A DNA stretch of 64,000 nt from Epichloe hybrida (Eukaryota > Ascomycota > Sordariomycetes > Hypocreales > Clavicipitaceae): assembly GCA_019022495.1 (NCBI GenBank), contig JAFEKR010000002.1, forward strand, positions 4,960,001 through 5,024,000, given 5' to 3'. The translations under genes and the position numbers were made by a program. The first letter of the stretch is position 1. Every line of letters starts with the position of its first letter. The notes under the pieces are model-generated. The model did no database searches. It was not told the origin of the DNA and worked only from the letters and a program-made list of their open reading frames with translations. Below are positions 46,545-58,490 of the stretch, one piece after another.

Positions 46545-46809
46545 TGTTAGATGCACTAAGGTCCTACGCAGGTAATAAATCCTGTATAATTAAAGTCGAT
46601 AATAGATAGATAGATAGATAGATAGCTAGGAAAGAGGGAGAAGAGAGGGAAAGTCTAGATACTAGATAAGTGGGCGAAATCCGTATGTGGGGCACAAAAG
46701 GGGGTGGCGAATTGATGCAGCCAATCATATCGCGTGCATTGCGCCGGACCCACAATTCGGTCCGGTCTTTGGCCACGATTGAACCGATGAAGATCCGAAG
46801 GAATCAACA
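46545..46809 (-). repeat. Copia-2 LTR, right copy (5' LTR)
   Basis: 265 bp, TGTTAGATGCACT to GGAATCAACA, followed by the ATTAT duplication. Same length as the left copy; differences are few and almost all transitions. Confidence 0.93.
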
Positions 46810-49800
46810 ATTATACTAGGCAGGTAAAGATACCATATCTAAATCAGCAAGCGCGCTAGGATTAGCCACTCTAGCAATATACAGGCCTGTATATAAGCCT
46901 AATAGATATCTCTTAGCTAGATAAGGAATTTCCTTAATCTTACTAATAGGGCTATCGCAAGAATAAGACGTTAGCTCGCGCGTTAAATCGTTAGGGCCTA
47001 TGTAAGAATAGCCTATTTCCCTTTATTCTCATACCCTTAGATTATAAGGCATAACTTTTCGTAGGGTTCTATTATCTTACCTTTAATCTTATTAATAATT
47101 CGGGAATTAAAGATTTAAATCCTACTATGTTTTTCCTTGTTAAATATAATAAATTTAAACACACCTTACTTAATTAGAGCGTTAATCTCTGCTTTTGTTA
47201 ATAGCTTAAAAGGTTCGCTAGGGGTCTTAATAATTCCTTCCTTACGCAGCTTAATCATAAGAGCTAGGTCGCTATGTTCTTTTGCTAATAGGAAGGTATT
47301 AGCACCTTAAGGCATTATAGGAGGGTTCTTCTATAGCCTTCCGTGTCCTTGCTTTAGTAGTATTAGTAGCACTATATTCTTATTATAAGCCTCTTACCCT
47401 TTTTATCCTTCCTCTTTACTAGGCTTTACTATCTTCTTCGCACTAGGATTATTATAGTAAGGCTTAATAGATATTAACCTAAAGGTCTTCGGGCCTCTAG
47501 GCATATTAAGTATATAGCTTTCTCTAGTAATTACTAGTAGCTTATATAGACCTAACTATCCCTTACCTTCTTACTAGACCTTAACCTTTAATCTAAGCAG
47601 TAGGCTAAGGGTCTTTAAGGTATCTAGGCTATTATGTTTAGCAAGGGCCTTATTAACCTTCTAGATAGCGTGGAGTCTCTTAATCTCTTTAGTAGCCTTC
47701 TATACTATAATCACATACTATATAATATTAGGCAATAGCAGGGACTCATTTATTATACGTAAGTAAGCTCTAAAGACAAGGAGGGTTAGGATAAGGCCAT
47801 TAGGGCCTACGGTGTTATTCAGGGCCTTAATTATTATTTAAAGGGCAATAGGTTCTAGCGTTATAAGGCATTCACGTCTAATTATATTATAGGCTCTTTA
47901 GAGTAGCCTATAATACCTTTTAACCTTCCCTATACTATAGTATGCCTTAATAGGGACTTCTTTAATCAAAATTAATATTAAAGCTATAAATTATCTAAAT
48001 TTATTACTATAGAAGTTTATTCTAGCGTCTATAATAATAAAGTCTAAGGGGCCTAGGTAAGCATTAATCTAGTATATTCAGAGGGCTTCCTAGGTTATTT
48101 TCGCAGAGATATTATTAAGGAATTTCGCTATATTAAACGCTATAGCCATATCTATAGCGTAAAGTATAGGGCAGTTACTATCTAGGTAGAAGATATTTAC
48201 TATTACTTTATAATTAAAGCTATACTTATCCTTAAGGGTAAACTTAAAGTAATTAGGGCTATTTGCGTGTATTTAGCATTAGTGGCAGATTCTTATTAGC
48301 TCCCTAATAGCTTTAATATTAATATTATGCCCTAATCTACAGAGAACCTCGTGTAAATATCAGATTAATAGATATCTAAAGCAGTAATATAATCGCTATA
48401 GCTTACCTTCTATAAGGTAGCTCTAAGCAACTGCTTCTTCTTTCTATATAAGAAGCATCTAGGCGTAGCCCTATTTACATACAATAGGGACTTTAATATT
48501 TCCTTATTATAATATATTCTTAGAGATATTAAAGTTAATCTTTAGATAGTCTATATTATTAAGAGATAAGAGAAATAGAGTATTTATAGGGATAACCTAA
48601 AAGAGAATGTTTCTAAAGGGAGTAGGCATATTAGCTACTCCAAGCGTAATAATCAGGTCTCCCACGCTAAATCTAACTAATGCCTTCTTCTCTATTAATT
48701 CATTAAGCTATAATATAGGTATTTAATGTTATAAAGTAAGAAATTAAGGGTGCCCTACTATAGAGAACTTTGCGGCTCCTATATTAGGCATAATCCCTTA
48801 GAATATCACATAGGAATAGTAATCTTCTAACATAAACATTACTAGGGCTTTATTTATAAGTTCCTGCTAAAAGGGGTCTTCTTTGCTTAGACTATAATAA
48901 GCTACTTGCCTTATTAGGAATTAAACTATTCTCTTGCCATTAATCTGCGTTCTATACATAAAGAAGCTTGTAAGTACTAGCCTATCTGTATTATTAAGGC
49001 TGTTATTAAATCTAATACTTTTTATATACTAAGCAATCTTATTATTAACAGGGGTTTAAGACTTATGTTCTCCTTTATACTAAGTAAGGAATAAATAATA
49101 TAAGTTATTAGCTAGATCCGTAAGGTAATAGTTCTTAAAGCGTTAAAACGCCTTCTTACAGTTCTCTTTAAGGTGCTTAAATAACTAGTATCCTTTCTTA
49201 CTATATATATAGCACTTCTTTATATAAGGAGTACCTCCTCTTCCTTATAGTTTTAAGGGGTATTAGGTCTCTTTTCTATTCCTATTATATCTTTAGTTAG
49301 TCTAGAATTGCTCTAGGGTTATAGCTTTAGTTAGGAACTATTAATAGTTTTTCTTCTCTTCCTTAATAAGATAAAGGGTTATTCTAATCCGTTCACAGAA
49401 CTCTTATAGTCTATCTAGCAGATCTATAATTACTCCTCTACACTCTAGAATACTATAATAGGCTTTAATAAGTTAATTCTAGAGTGCTCTTTTAGTTTAG
49501 CTTACTTTAGGCACTGCTTATTATAAGATAGCTAGTCTTTCTATAAGTTTATTAAAGTATTTAATTATTAACTTACTTAGGTTATTATTTACTATTCCTT
49601 ATAGGGAAGTATTATTTCACTCTAGTAGATATCTTTGCTATATATTCTTAGTTTTAAATCATTCTCTTATATAGCTAATAAGTATAAGGAGATCTTATAG
49701 TTATCTAGGTTTAGAGAGGTAGTCTATATAGTATTATAGTGCTTTACCTTTAAGTATAACCTTAAAAGCATAACTAGCTTATTTAGGCTAGATATTAAGT

Positions 49801-51410
49801 AACTTATACTTTCTATAGGATATTTAAAGCTTTAATTTAAGGATATTATAGTTATTAGCACTATAGAGTTATTCTTTAGGGTATACCTTAGATAGGTTAA
49901 TAATTTACTTTAGTAAAGGTCTCTAGGTCTATAGGGGTCCTCTAGGTATTTCCCTTTATATTTATAAAAGGGGTAGTAAGGTCTTTAGGAAGTAAGAGAG
50001 TAGCTTTATAAGCAGCACCCTTAGGGCTTATTATTCCCTCTAATTCTCCTCTTCCTTATATTAGGAAGGAGGAATTATAGCTCTTTAAGCTATGCTAATA
50101 AGGGCACTACTAGCCCTAGATAGTATAGGTTGCCTCTATTAGTAACTCTCCTACTTAGGGGTATTATTAGTAGTGTTACTAGGGTAATACTACTAACTTA
50201 CCTCTAGTAAAGGTATAGGTAGGTGAGTTACTTATAGATACTTATGAATAGTATTCTTAGGTAGTCTTAACTCTAGGTTAATTAACCTTCCTAGGGGAGA
50301 TTAACTAGGCCTTCCTAGAGGGGATTAACTTAGTTTTCCTAGGGGAGTCTAGCTTATTAATTCTTTTAATAGTGATTATACTAATAAACAAGGTAATAGG
50401 GTGGGTTGCCTAGTTCTAATATCACTATTATCTAGTAGATTACAGAAGAACTCTTTGTTTTATAGGTTCTTTTAAAAGCCTATGTACTTCTTCCTAGCCT
50501 CTTTAATTTCTTTAAGAGTCTAAAATCTAAATTCTTCTTAGTTTACTACTTCTTCAAGGTTATTTACTATCTTAGTGCCTCTTCTAATAGTTATGTATAC
50601 TTTATTATAAAGAAGATAGTCTTAAAGTCCGTTCTATAAAAGGTCTCTCCCTTTCGCAAACTTATCCCTTAACTATTTATAGAAGTTATTACTAAATTCG
50701 GAGAATAGTATTCTTCTAAATAACCCTTACTCCTTATATTATTTAGTTTTCATAAGGATATAAAGACTAATTTCCTTAGGTATTATTATCTCTTTATATT
50801 TAGAACTTCCTATTTATTAGAGTAGTTCTTCTATAATATATCATTAAAGCCTTATAAAGATATAGGGGTATAGGTTAGTATAGATAGGGGTTTTTCCTTT
50901 ATTAAGGTATTTATTATTATCTCCTGTTTTAATGCCTTCCATAGCATCATTATAGCTATTAGTCTCGCTAGGAACTCTAAATTAACTAAAGGTCCCAGAC
51001 AGTCTAGCTACATCTGATATTCTAATTAATTAAGGGAGGCAGATCTTGTGATATAAGGAAAAATTACAACTATGATTATATAACATATTTCGGATATGAA
51101 GGATCGCGAGGCAAGGCGGTTGACTTTAAATGCATAATAAAACATATAACAAAGAAAGATAAGGGGATAGCTTAGTTACTAGCGTTAAACCTTTCTTTGT
51201 TATTTCAAAGTCTATATAGATATAGATATTAATACCAAAGTAAGAAGAGAGCTATATCATACCTTTCTATTAGCATAACTTATTATCAAACGTGGCCCTC
51301 CTATTTCATAGGGTAAGTTATTGTTAAATAAGCTACCTTTTCTAATTAACCTTGCTAATCTGTGGTGTTCGAAGACTACATGGTTATCTGTGAAGGTAAC
51401 CACTAATTAG

Positions 51411-51719
51411 TGTTAGATTCATAGGGTATTAAATTTAATATAATACAGTCGTGAGCCCGAAGAATAGTATTATCATTAATTATCTATTCTAGGCTACGTT
51501 GTCTGTTGTCATGATTAATTAAGTTCTTATTAAAAAGAGAGGTAAAAAGCTAGAAGTTACAATATATAAAGGGAAAAGGGGTTACGCGTTTGTGTCCCCA
51601 CATTTCCTAGCCAATTAACGTGCCAGGTTGTGGGTCACGTGTGGGGTCCGCGCGCGGCCCAAGCTTCTGCCGGGTAATTGCGGCTGCGACGCGCGATTGA
51701 TATCACCTTTGTTCCAACA
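51411..51719 (-). repeat. Copia-1b LTR, right copy (5' LTR)
   Basis: 309 bp, TGTTAGATTCATAGGG to GTTCCAACA. This is the least RIP-mutated LTR of the family: its second half keeps GCGGCTGCGACGCGCG and CTGCCGGG where other copies have T/A. Confidence 0.93.
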
Positions 51720-51724
51720 GAATT

Positions 51725-52871
51725 ACTCTAATAAATAGGAAGTTCTAAATATAAAAAGATAATAATACCTAAGGAAATTAGTCTCTATATCCTTATAAAG
51801 ACTAAATAATATAAGGAGTAAGGGTTATTTAGAAAAACACTATTCTTTAAATTTAGTAATAACTTCTATAAATAGTTAAGGGATAAGTTTATAGAAGGAA
51901 AAGACCTTTTATAAAATAGACTTTAAGACTATCTCCTTTATAACAAAGTTTATATAACTATTAGAAAAGGCACTAAGATAGCAAATAACCTTAAAGAAGT
52001 AGTAAACTAAGAAGAATTTAGATTTTAGACTCTTAAAGAAATTAAAAAGACTAGGAAGAAGTATATAGGCTTCTAAAAGAACTTATAAAATAAAGAGTTT
52101 TTCTATAATCTACTAGATAATAGTAATATTAGAACTAGGCAACCTACCCTATTACCTTATTTATTAGTATAATTACTATTAAAAGGATTAATAAGCTAGA
52201 CTCCCCTAGGAAGACTAGGTTAATCCCCTCTAGGAAGGTCTAGCTAATCTCCCCTAGGAAGGTTAATTAACCTAGAGTTAAGACTACCTAAGAATACCAT
52301 TCGCAAGTATCTATAAGTAACTCCCCTACCTATACCTTCACCAAAGGCAAGTCAGTAGTATTACCCTAGTAACACTACTAATAATACCCCTAAGCAAGAG
52401 AGTTACTAATAAAGGTAACTATACTATCTAGGGCTAGTAGTGCCCCTATTAGCATAGCTTAAAAAGCTATAATTCCTCCTTCCTAACATAAGGAAGAGAA
52501 GAATTAGAGGGAATAACAAGCCCTAAGGGTGCTACCTATAAAGCCACTCTCTTACTTCCTAAAGACCTTACTACCCCTTCTACGAATATAAAGGGAAACA
52601 CCTAGAGAACCCCTATAGACCTAGAGACCTTTACTAAAGTAAATTATTAACCTATCTAAGGTATACCCTAAAGAATAACTCTATAGCACTAATAACTATA
52701 ATATCCTTAAATTAAAGCTTTAAATATTCCGTAGAAAGTATAAGTTACTTAACATCTAGCCTAAATAAGCTAGTTATGCTTTTAAGGTTATACTTAAAGA
52801 CAAAGCACTATAATACTATACAAACCACCTCTCTAAACCTAAATAACTATAAGATCTCCCTATACTTATTA
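51725..52871 (+). mobile_element. Copia-1c internal segment 2 (gag part)
   Basis: Resumes Copia-1c after Copia-1b. The sequence is the reverse complement of Copia-1a from about 35.2 to 34.1 kb, the gag side. It ends with TATTA (52867-52871), the target duplication of Gypsy-1. Confidence 0.87.
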
Positions 52872-53138
52872 TGTTAGGAGCACGGAGGCTAGGGAGTCGC
52901 GGACAGGACAGTTACATAATAGAGCCCTCGGGTAAGCCTTAGCTTACGCGGATAACTAAGTAGCTGCTAGATAGCTATATACGCGTAGTAAGGTATTTAG
53001 ATAAGGACTGCCTATAAGAGATATAGAAGGTTAGAGTTTAAGACCTTTATGTACCTACCCCTAAGTAGTAGCTCTCTAGCTATAACTAAGAACCTTAGCT
53101 TTTACTTTATTTATATCTCCCTAAATATAGTTATAATA
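52872..53138 (+). repeat. Gypsy-1 5' LTR
   Basis: 267 bp, TGTTAGGAGCACGG to TAGTTATAATA. The end equals GTCGTGACA in the other copy after transitions. The first ~90 bp is GC-rich and nearly unmutated. Confidence 0.92.
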
Positions 53139-56100
53139 AGTTAAACTCTTAAACCCTTTAGGGAAAATAGACTATTAGCTAGATTTAAATACAAAGGAGC
53201 TATAGAATATCTACCTAAAACACACCTATATTACCTAGTGAGGAAGCCCTAACTCTATAGTGCCTAGGTAGTAACTAAAATACCTTAACTATAGAATATA
53301 AGAGGGTATAGTAAACGCTACCTAACTAATATAGTAACACTAAATCTAGGAATAATAATAATCCGGATAAGCTATAGAGGTAATATAAGGTTATATAAGC
53401 TAAGCTATAAAATACTTATATAAGAAAGAAGATCTTAGATATAGAAGCATAGCTTAAGGAAATAGAAGCGAACCTATAATTAGCTAGATTAGGCAGAGGA
53501 CCTATAATTACCCCTTAGATAAACACGTAGAGAATTCCCTTATTCCTAGATTTCCTACCTAACACTAAGTTTGTAGTAAACACATACCTATAAAGCTTTG
53601 TTAAGACATAGTATAAGGTGCCTATGTATAAAGGTAATACCTATAAGAATTTATAAGCATACCTAGTAAATTTAAATATGCTATTTTAGCTAGACTTAAG
53701 AACCTTTTAGGATAATAAAATAAAGGTAGTATATACTAGTAGCTGCTTAGCTAATAATATAAAGTAATAGTGGATGTGTTATATAATAGTAAATAGGTTA
53801 GTTAACTACTTAGCTTACACCTAGGATAGATTCATGTCCTAGCTAAACACTAGAGTAATAGACAAAGATATATAGTGCTTAGAAGCCACTAGGATATTAC
53901 TAAATCTTAGGTAGAAAAGTAATTAGTCTTTTTAATCTTTCCTAAGACTTTAGATAAAGGTAAAAGCAGAATTACCTAACTAAATCCCTATGCACTTAAG
54001 AATAGTAATTTTTCTAAATAGCTTAAATAACACTATAAGGAAGTATATAGTTAGCTAAGAGTTCCTAATATCTTAGAGTTACCTATAGGGTTAAGGAAAA
54101 AAGGCTAAAGTTATAATAATATCTATATTAAGTAATTATAATAGAAACCGTAATAAGAAGGGTAGGAGTAATAAGAGATAATACTCTAGCTCCCTTATAA
54201 ATAACTTATAGCAAAGCTTATAGTAACCTAGTATAGGCTAGAGACTATTTAAGTGCTATAAATATAGTAGTCCTAGATATAGTTTAAATAGATATAACGT
54301 AGTAGACTACTTAATTTATAAAAGTAATAAGCATACCACTAAGAAGTATAAGGATAGTAGCAATAAAACCTTAGACCTAAATAAGATTCTAATTAGTTTA
54401 GCTTAGGCCTAGGATAATAGTCTTACTATAAAAAAACCTATAGATAAGAGAATAAGAATACAGGTGTCCTTGTGGCAAGACAACCACTAGTTAGTAGTGC
54501 TAGCGCTATTTAATATAGGCGCGGAATATTTAATAATCCACCCTAAATTATTATTAAAATAGGATTAGAAGAACATAGAAAAAACAAAGATAACACTAGA
54601 AAGCGTAAGCAAGGACGAGATCCTATACTAGGGAATTCTACGTAAACTAGTTAAGGTAAAAGATAGTATAGGCTATATAAAGGTCTGCTAAGTTAGCTAC
54701 TATATTACTAATATAGGAGAGGGAATGCTCCTAGGGATAGACTAGACCCTAGAATATAAACCTATAGTAATAGACTAGAAGCAGGGTTTCTAGAGGTTTC
54801 TAATAACCTAGGATTACATTACTTTTGCCATAAGTAAGTAATAACTTTGTAAGGTAGTAAAGCAGTCTTCTATCACGCTATTACTAGCGTTACTAAAGAT
54901 TAAGGTAGTTAACCTAGAGGTAATAGAAGAAGATACTAATAAAAATTTACTAATAGGCAATGTAATAAGTAATAACCTAAGTTATAGTATAGTTATAGTA
55001 ATAGTAGTAAAACATACTTACATATTAAAGAAGAAAAAACTAAGAAGTATAATAACGCTTTAGGCAGTGTTTTATAAAGAATTAGTAGCGCTTACACAAG
55101 AGATAGATAGTAACACACCCCTGTAGTAAATTCCAGAAGAGTATATGGAATTCATAAACGTGTTTTTAAAGGAGCTAGCTAGCAAGCTCCTAGAATTAGG
55201 TAGGTACACTTATGTGATTAAATTAGAAGAGGGAAAATAACTACCCTAGGGACCTATATATAACCTAGCTAAAAAAGAGCTAGAAGTGCTTAGGGAGTAC
55301 TTAGCAAGTGTGTAGGAAAAAGGGTAGATTAGAAGATTAATAAGCCTAGCAGGAGCCCTAATTTTATTTATTCCAAAAAAATCAGGGAAATTAAGGCTTT
55401 ATGTGGATTACAAGGGGCTTAATAGAATCACTATTAAAAATAGGGCCCCTTTGCTACTAATCTCCGAAATCCTTAATTAATTAGCAGGTGCAAAGATTTT
55501 CATGTTGCTAGATCTTCAAGAGGCGTACTACTAGCTACGTATCCGCGAGGGTAATAAGTAGAAGATAGCATTCTGTTGCTACTATAGGCACTTTAAATAT
55601 CTTATAATGCCATTCAGGTTAGTGAATACGCTAGCTACTTTTTAGGAATATATTAATAATGCTCTTAAGGGGCTTATAGATAAATTCTATATTATTTACC
55701 TTAACAACACCCTAATATATAGCAGCAACCCCATAAGACACACGGAGCATATTAAAAGAGTGCTAGGGTGACTTTAGGATGCTAACCTTTATATTAACCT
55801 TAAAAAGTGCTAATTTTCGGTTACAAAGGCAAAGTTCCTAGGTTTTATTATATCCAAGAAGGGCGTCAAGATAGAACCATCGCGGGTCAAAGCTATTATA
55901 ACCTAGCTAATACCTAGTAGCGTGTTTAATATTTAATTATTCCTTAGGTTTATAGGGTTTTACTAATGTTTTATAAAATAGTATAGTAAGGTAGTAGTCC
56001 TGCTAATAAACTATCTAAAGGGTATTTAACTAGTAAAGTTTAAGCTAAAGCCTAGTAAACTTATAGCATTTAGAGAACTCTAAAAGAAGTTCTAGGAGGC

Positions 56101-58490
56101 ACTAATCTTAGTATACTTTAACCTACTTTATCCGCTAAGAGTAAAGACGGATGTATCTAGTCACGTGATTAGAGCTATACTTATAATATTAGTGCTAGGT
56201 ATCTAGCACCTAGTAGCGTATTTTTTAAGGAAGTTAACTAATATTAAACTTCACTACTTAACCCTAGATGCTAAGTTATTAGCAATCTAAGAGGCGTTTT
56301 AAGCCTAGAGATATTACCTTACGTATTTAACTTATTAGATTATAGTTATTATAGACTATCTAAATCACAAGTACCTAGCTATAAAGCTAAAGCTATCTAG
56401 CAGGTAGGTAATAGCGTTAGATAAGCTCTATCTATTTAATTTTAGGATTAAATATTATGTAAGTAAGCTAAACCTTGCTAATACCCTATTAAGAAGAGTA
56501 GATTATATTAGCAAGGAGCGTAGGGCAGAGGCTACATCCTTATAGCTACCTAACTTCTTAGCTAAGTTTTTAGATACTAAGTAGCAAGGGCGCTATATAT
56601 ATAATAGTGTAGTCACAGGCCCTAAGGTTATATTACTTAGCGTAGTTAATAGTTTATTATAAGAACGCTATAAGGGCTATTTAAGCCTCTAAGGTTTTAA
56701 GAAAATATAACTTTATTATATTATTAAGGAACCTAATAGTCTTATAAAGCCTGTAAGTAGTACGCTAACTAGGTCTGCTTATTATAAGTAGTAAGGTCAC
56801 GCCTTATCTATGTTTTCTAATATTTCCGTAAGTCTAGTAAGCCTACGGGTTAGGAGTCTAGCTAGGTTAGTAGTTAGTAAGTAGCGTAAGTGCCCCCTTA
56901 AAACGCTTCTTAGCTATAATTTATCTATAAGTCTAAAAGCATACTATAAGCTAGCTACTTATAGTGGTATTATAGTAAGAATATAAGTAGTCTAGCAAAC
57001 CTCTTCTAAGTTTGCATGTAACGCTTATTCTATATATATAGAATTAGAGACTTTAATTTAAGTTATGTTATTTTAAGCATAGTAAGGTAATGACTTTACT
57101 ATAGGTTAGAGGAAGTTACTTAAGAGTAGTAACCTAGAGGCATTGTAGATATAGTCTATTAGGCCCTCTAAGCTATTAATGTTTAAGAATAGAGTTTTTA
57201 TTCTAGTTAGTATAAGAAAGGAAGTTATGCTACTTACCTATAATAACCTAGTAGCGGGCTACTAGGGAGTTAGTAGGACCCTCTATTAGATCGCAAGTTA
57301 ATATTACTAGCTGATAATGAAGAAAGACACTAAGTTATATGTGCGAACTTGCGTAAGCTACTAGACTTTAAAGCTAAGGCACTACAAACCTTATGGCAAG
57401 CTAGCTACGCTGCTAGTGCCTAATTAGCCTTTTTAAGAATTATTAATAGACTTTGTTATAGGGCTACTGCCTGTAAAAGATATAAACTAGACCTATAATA
57501 TAATCTTAGTTATTATAGACTGTTTTATAAAGTATAGTATTTATATCCCTATTTTAACATGCATAACTAGCGATAGGTTAGCTACTGTATTCTTAGAGTA
57601 TGTTTTTAGGGATTATAGCGCTCTAGAGGGCATTATTATAGACTAGGGTTTAACTTTTACTAGTGGGTTTTGGATAACCTTTTACTACCTTATTATAACT
57701 AAGTAGTAACTAAGCACTACGTTCTACCTGTAAATAGATAGTTAGATAGAATATCTAAAATAAGTTTTAGAGTATTATTTAAGAGCCTTTACTTACTTTA
57801 ACTAAACTAATTAGGCTAATAATCTTTTAATAGTATAGTTTGCGTATAATATAAGTGTTTATTTAACTTATAGCTACACCCTAGCTAAGGCGCTACGAGG
57901 CTATAACCCTAGGGGACTGTAGCAAGTAGTTATAGATATTCCTATAGTAAACAACTAGGTAGAAACTCATGCTATTACGCTAAGGGATAGACACGTAGTA
58001 ATTAAGTAGCTTCTAAGCAACTTATAGGTCTAGTATATAAAGTACTATAATAAGAAGCGGACCCTAATAAAGTTTAATATAGGTAACTATATTTTATTAT
58101 TTACAAAGAATATTAACTTATAGTAACCTAGTAGGAAGCTAAGTGTAAAGTACCTAGGCCCTTATAAAATCAAAAAGGTAATTAGTACCTATAGACTTAT
58201 ATATTAATTAAGGCTACTACGCAGAACGCGTCTGCATAATATTTTAAATATTACTAACCTTAAACCATTTGTAAGGGACCTATCTAGCGTAGAAGATATG
58301 TTCTTGCTACGAGAGAACATTGCGAATAATAAGTAGGAGTTTGAAGTTAAGAGAATTATATCGTATTATTATAATAGGAGATATTAGAAATACCTAGTTA
58401 AGTGGAAGGGCTATAATGCTTTAGAAAATTCTTAGGTAAAGAAAAGAGATTTTGTTATAATAGATATTATTAAGGATTACGAGCGGTAAC
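53139..58490 (+). pseudogene. Gypsy-1 gag-pol remnant with chromodomain
   Basis: Domains readable on the plus strand in order. Zinc knuckle at about 54254-54298: CYKYSSPRYSLNRY, with Cys and His positions turned to Tyr. Protease at about 54505: GAEYLIIHPKL. RT at about 55360-55740: [39 protein letters not shown] and IIYLNNTLIYS. The last means the catalytic DD now reads NN. RNase H at about 56140-56400: VKTDVSSHVIRA, HYLTLDAKLLAI. Integrase at about 57430-57690: IDFVIGLLPVKD, ILVIIDCFIKY, LTFTSGFW. Chromodomain at about 58330-58450: FEVKRIISYY, KYLVKWKGYNALENS. Many TAG/TAA codons stand where Gln or Trp is expected. Confidence 0.88.

Larger units (their letters stand above)
40179..46809 (-). 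mobile_element. Copia-2: second Ty1/copia family, inserted in Copia-1b
   Basis: A 6,631-bp element with 265-bp LTRs and target duplication ATTAT (40174-40178 and 46810-46814). The empty site AAGATTATACTAGG is present in Copia-1a near 31213-31226, which proves the insertion. Coding strand minus. RNase H sits near the left LTR, with RT, integrase and gag to the right. A purine tract (GGAAAAAGAGAGATT on the coding strand) borders the left LTR. The leader after the 5' LTR begins CTAATTAGTGGTTGAC, as in Copia-1. Many stops in every frame. Confidence 0.93.
38280..51719 (-). mobile_element. Copia-1b: Ty1/copia element carrying nested Copia-2
   Basis: Full element with 309-bp LTRs and target duplication GAATT (38275-38279 and 51720-51724). 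Its own length without the insert is about 6.8 kb, like Copia-1a, to which it is colinear. Coding strand minus. RNase H is near 39.1-39.3 kb and integrase near 47.9-48.05 kb. The RT is split at 40178 by Copia-2. It keeps more C/G positions than Copia-1a, and its right LTR is the least mutated copy of the family. Stops are still abundant. Confidence 0.92.

Noticed and set aside
52872..53138. Independent gene or promoter island in the GC-rich start of the Gypsy-1 LTR
   Set aside because: The same 267 bp recurs at 60551 with target duplications outside both, so it is an LTR.
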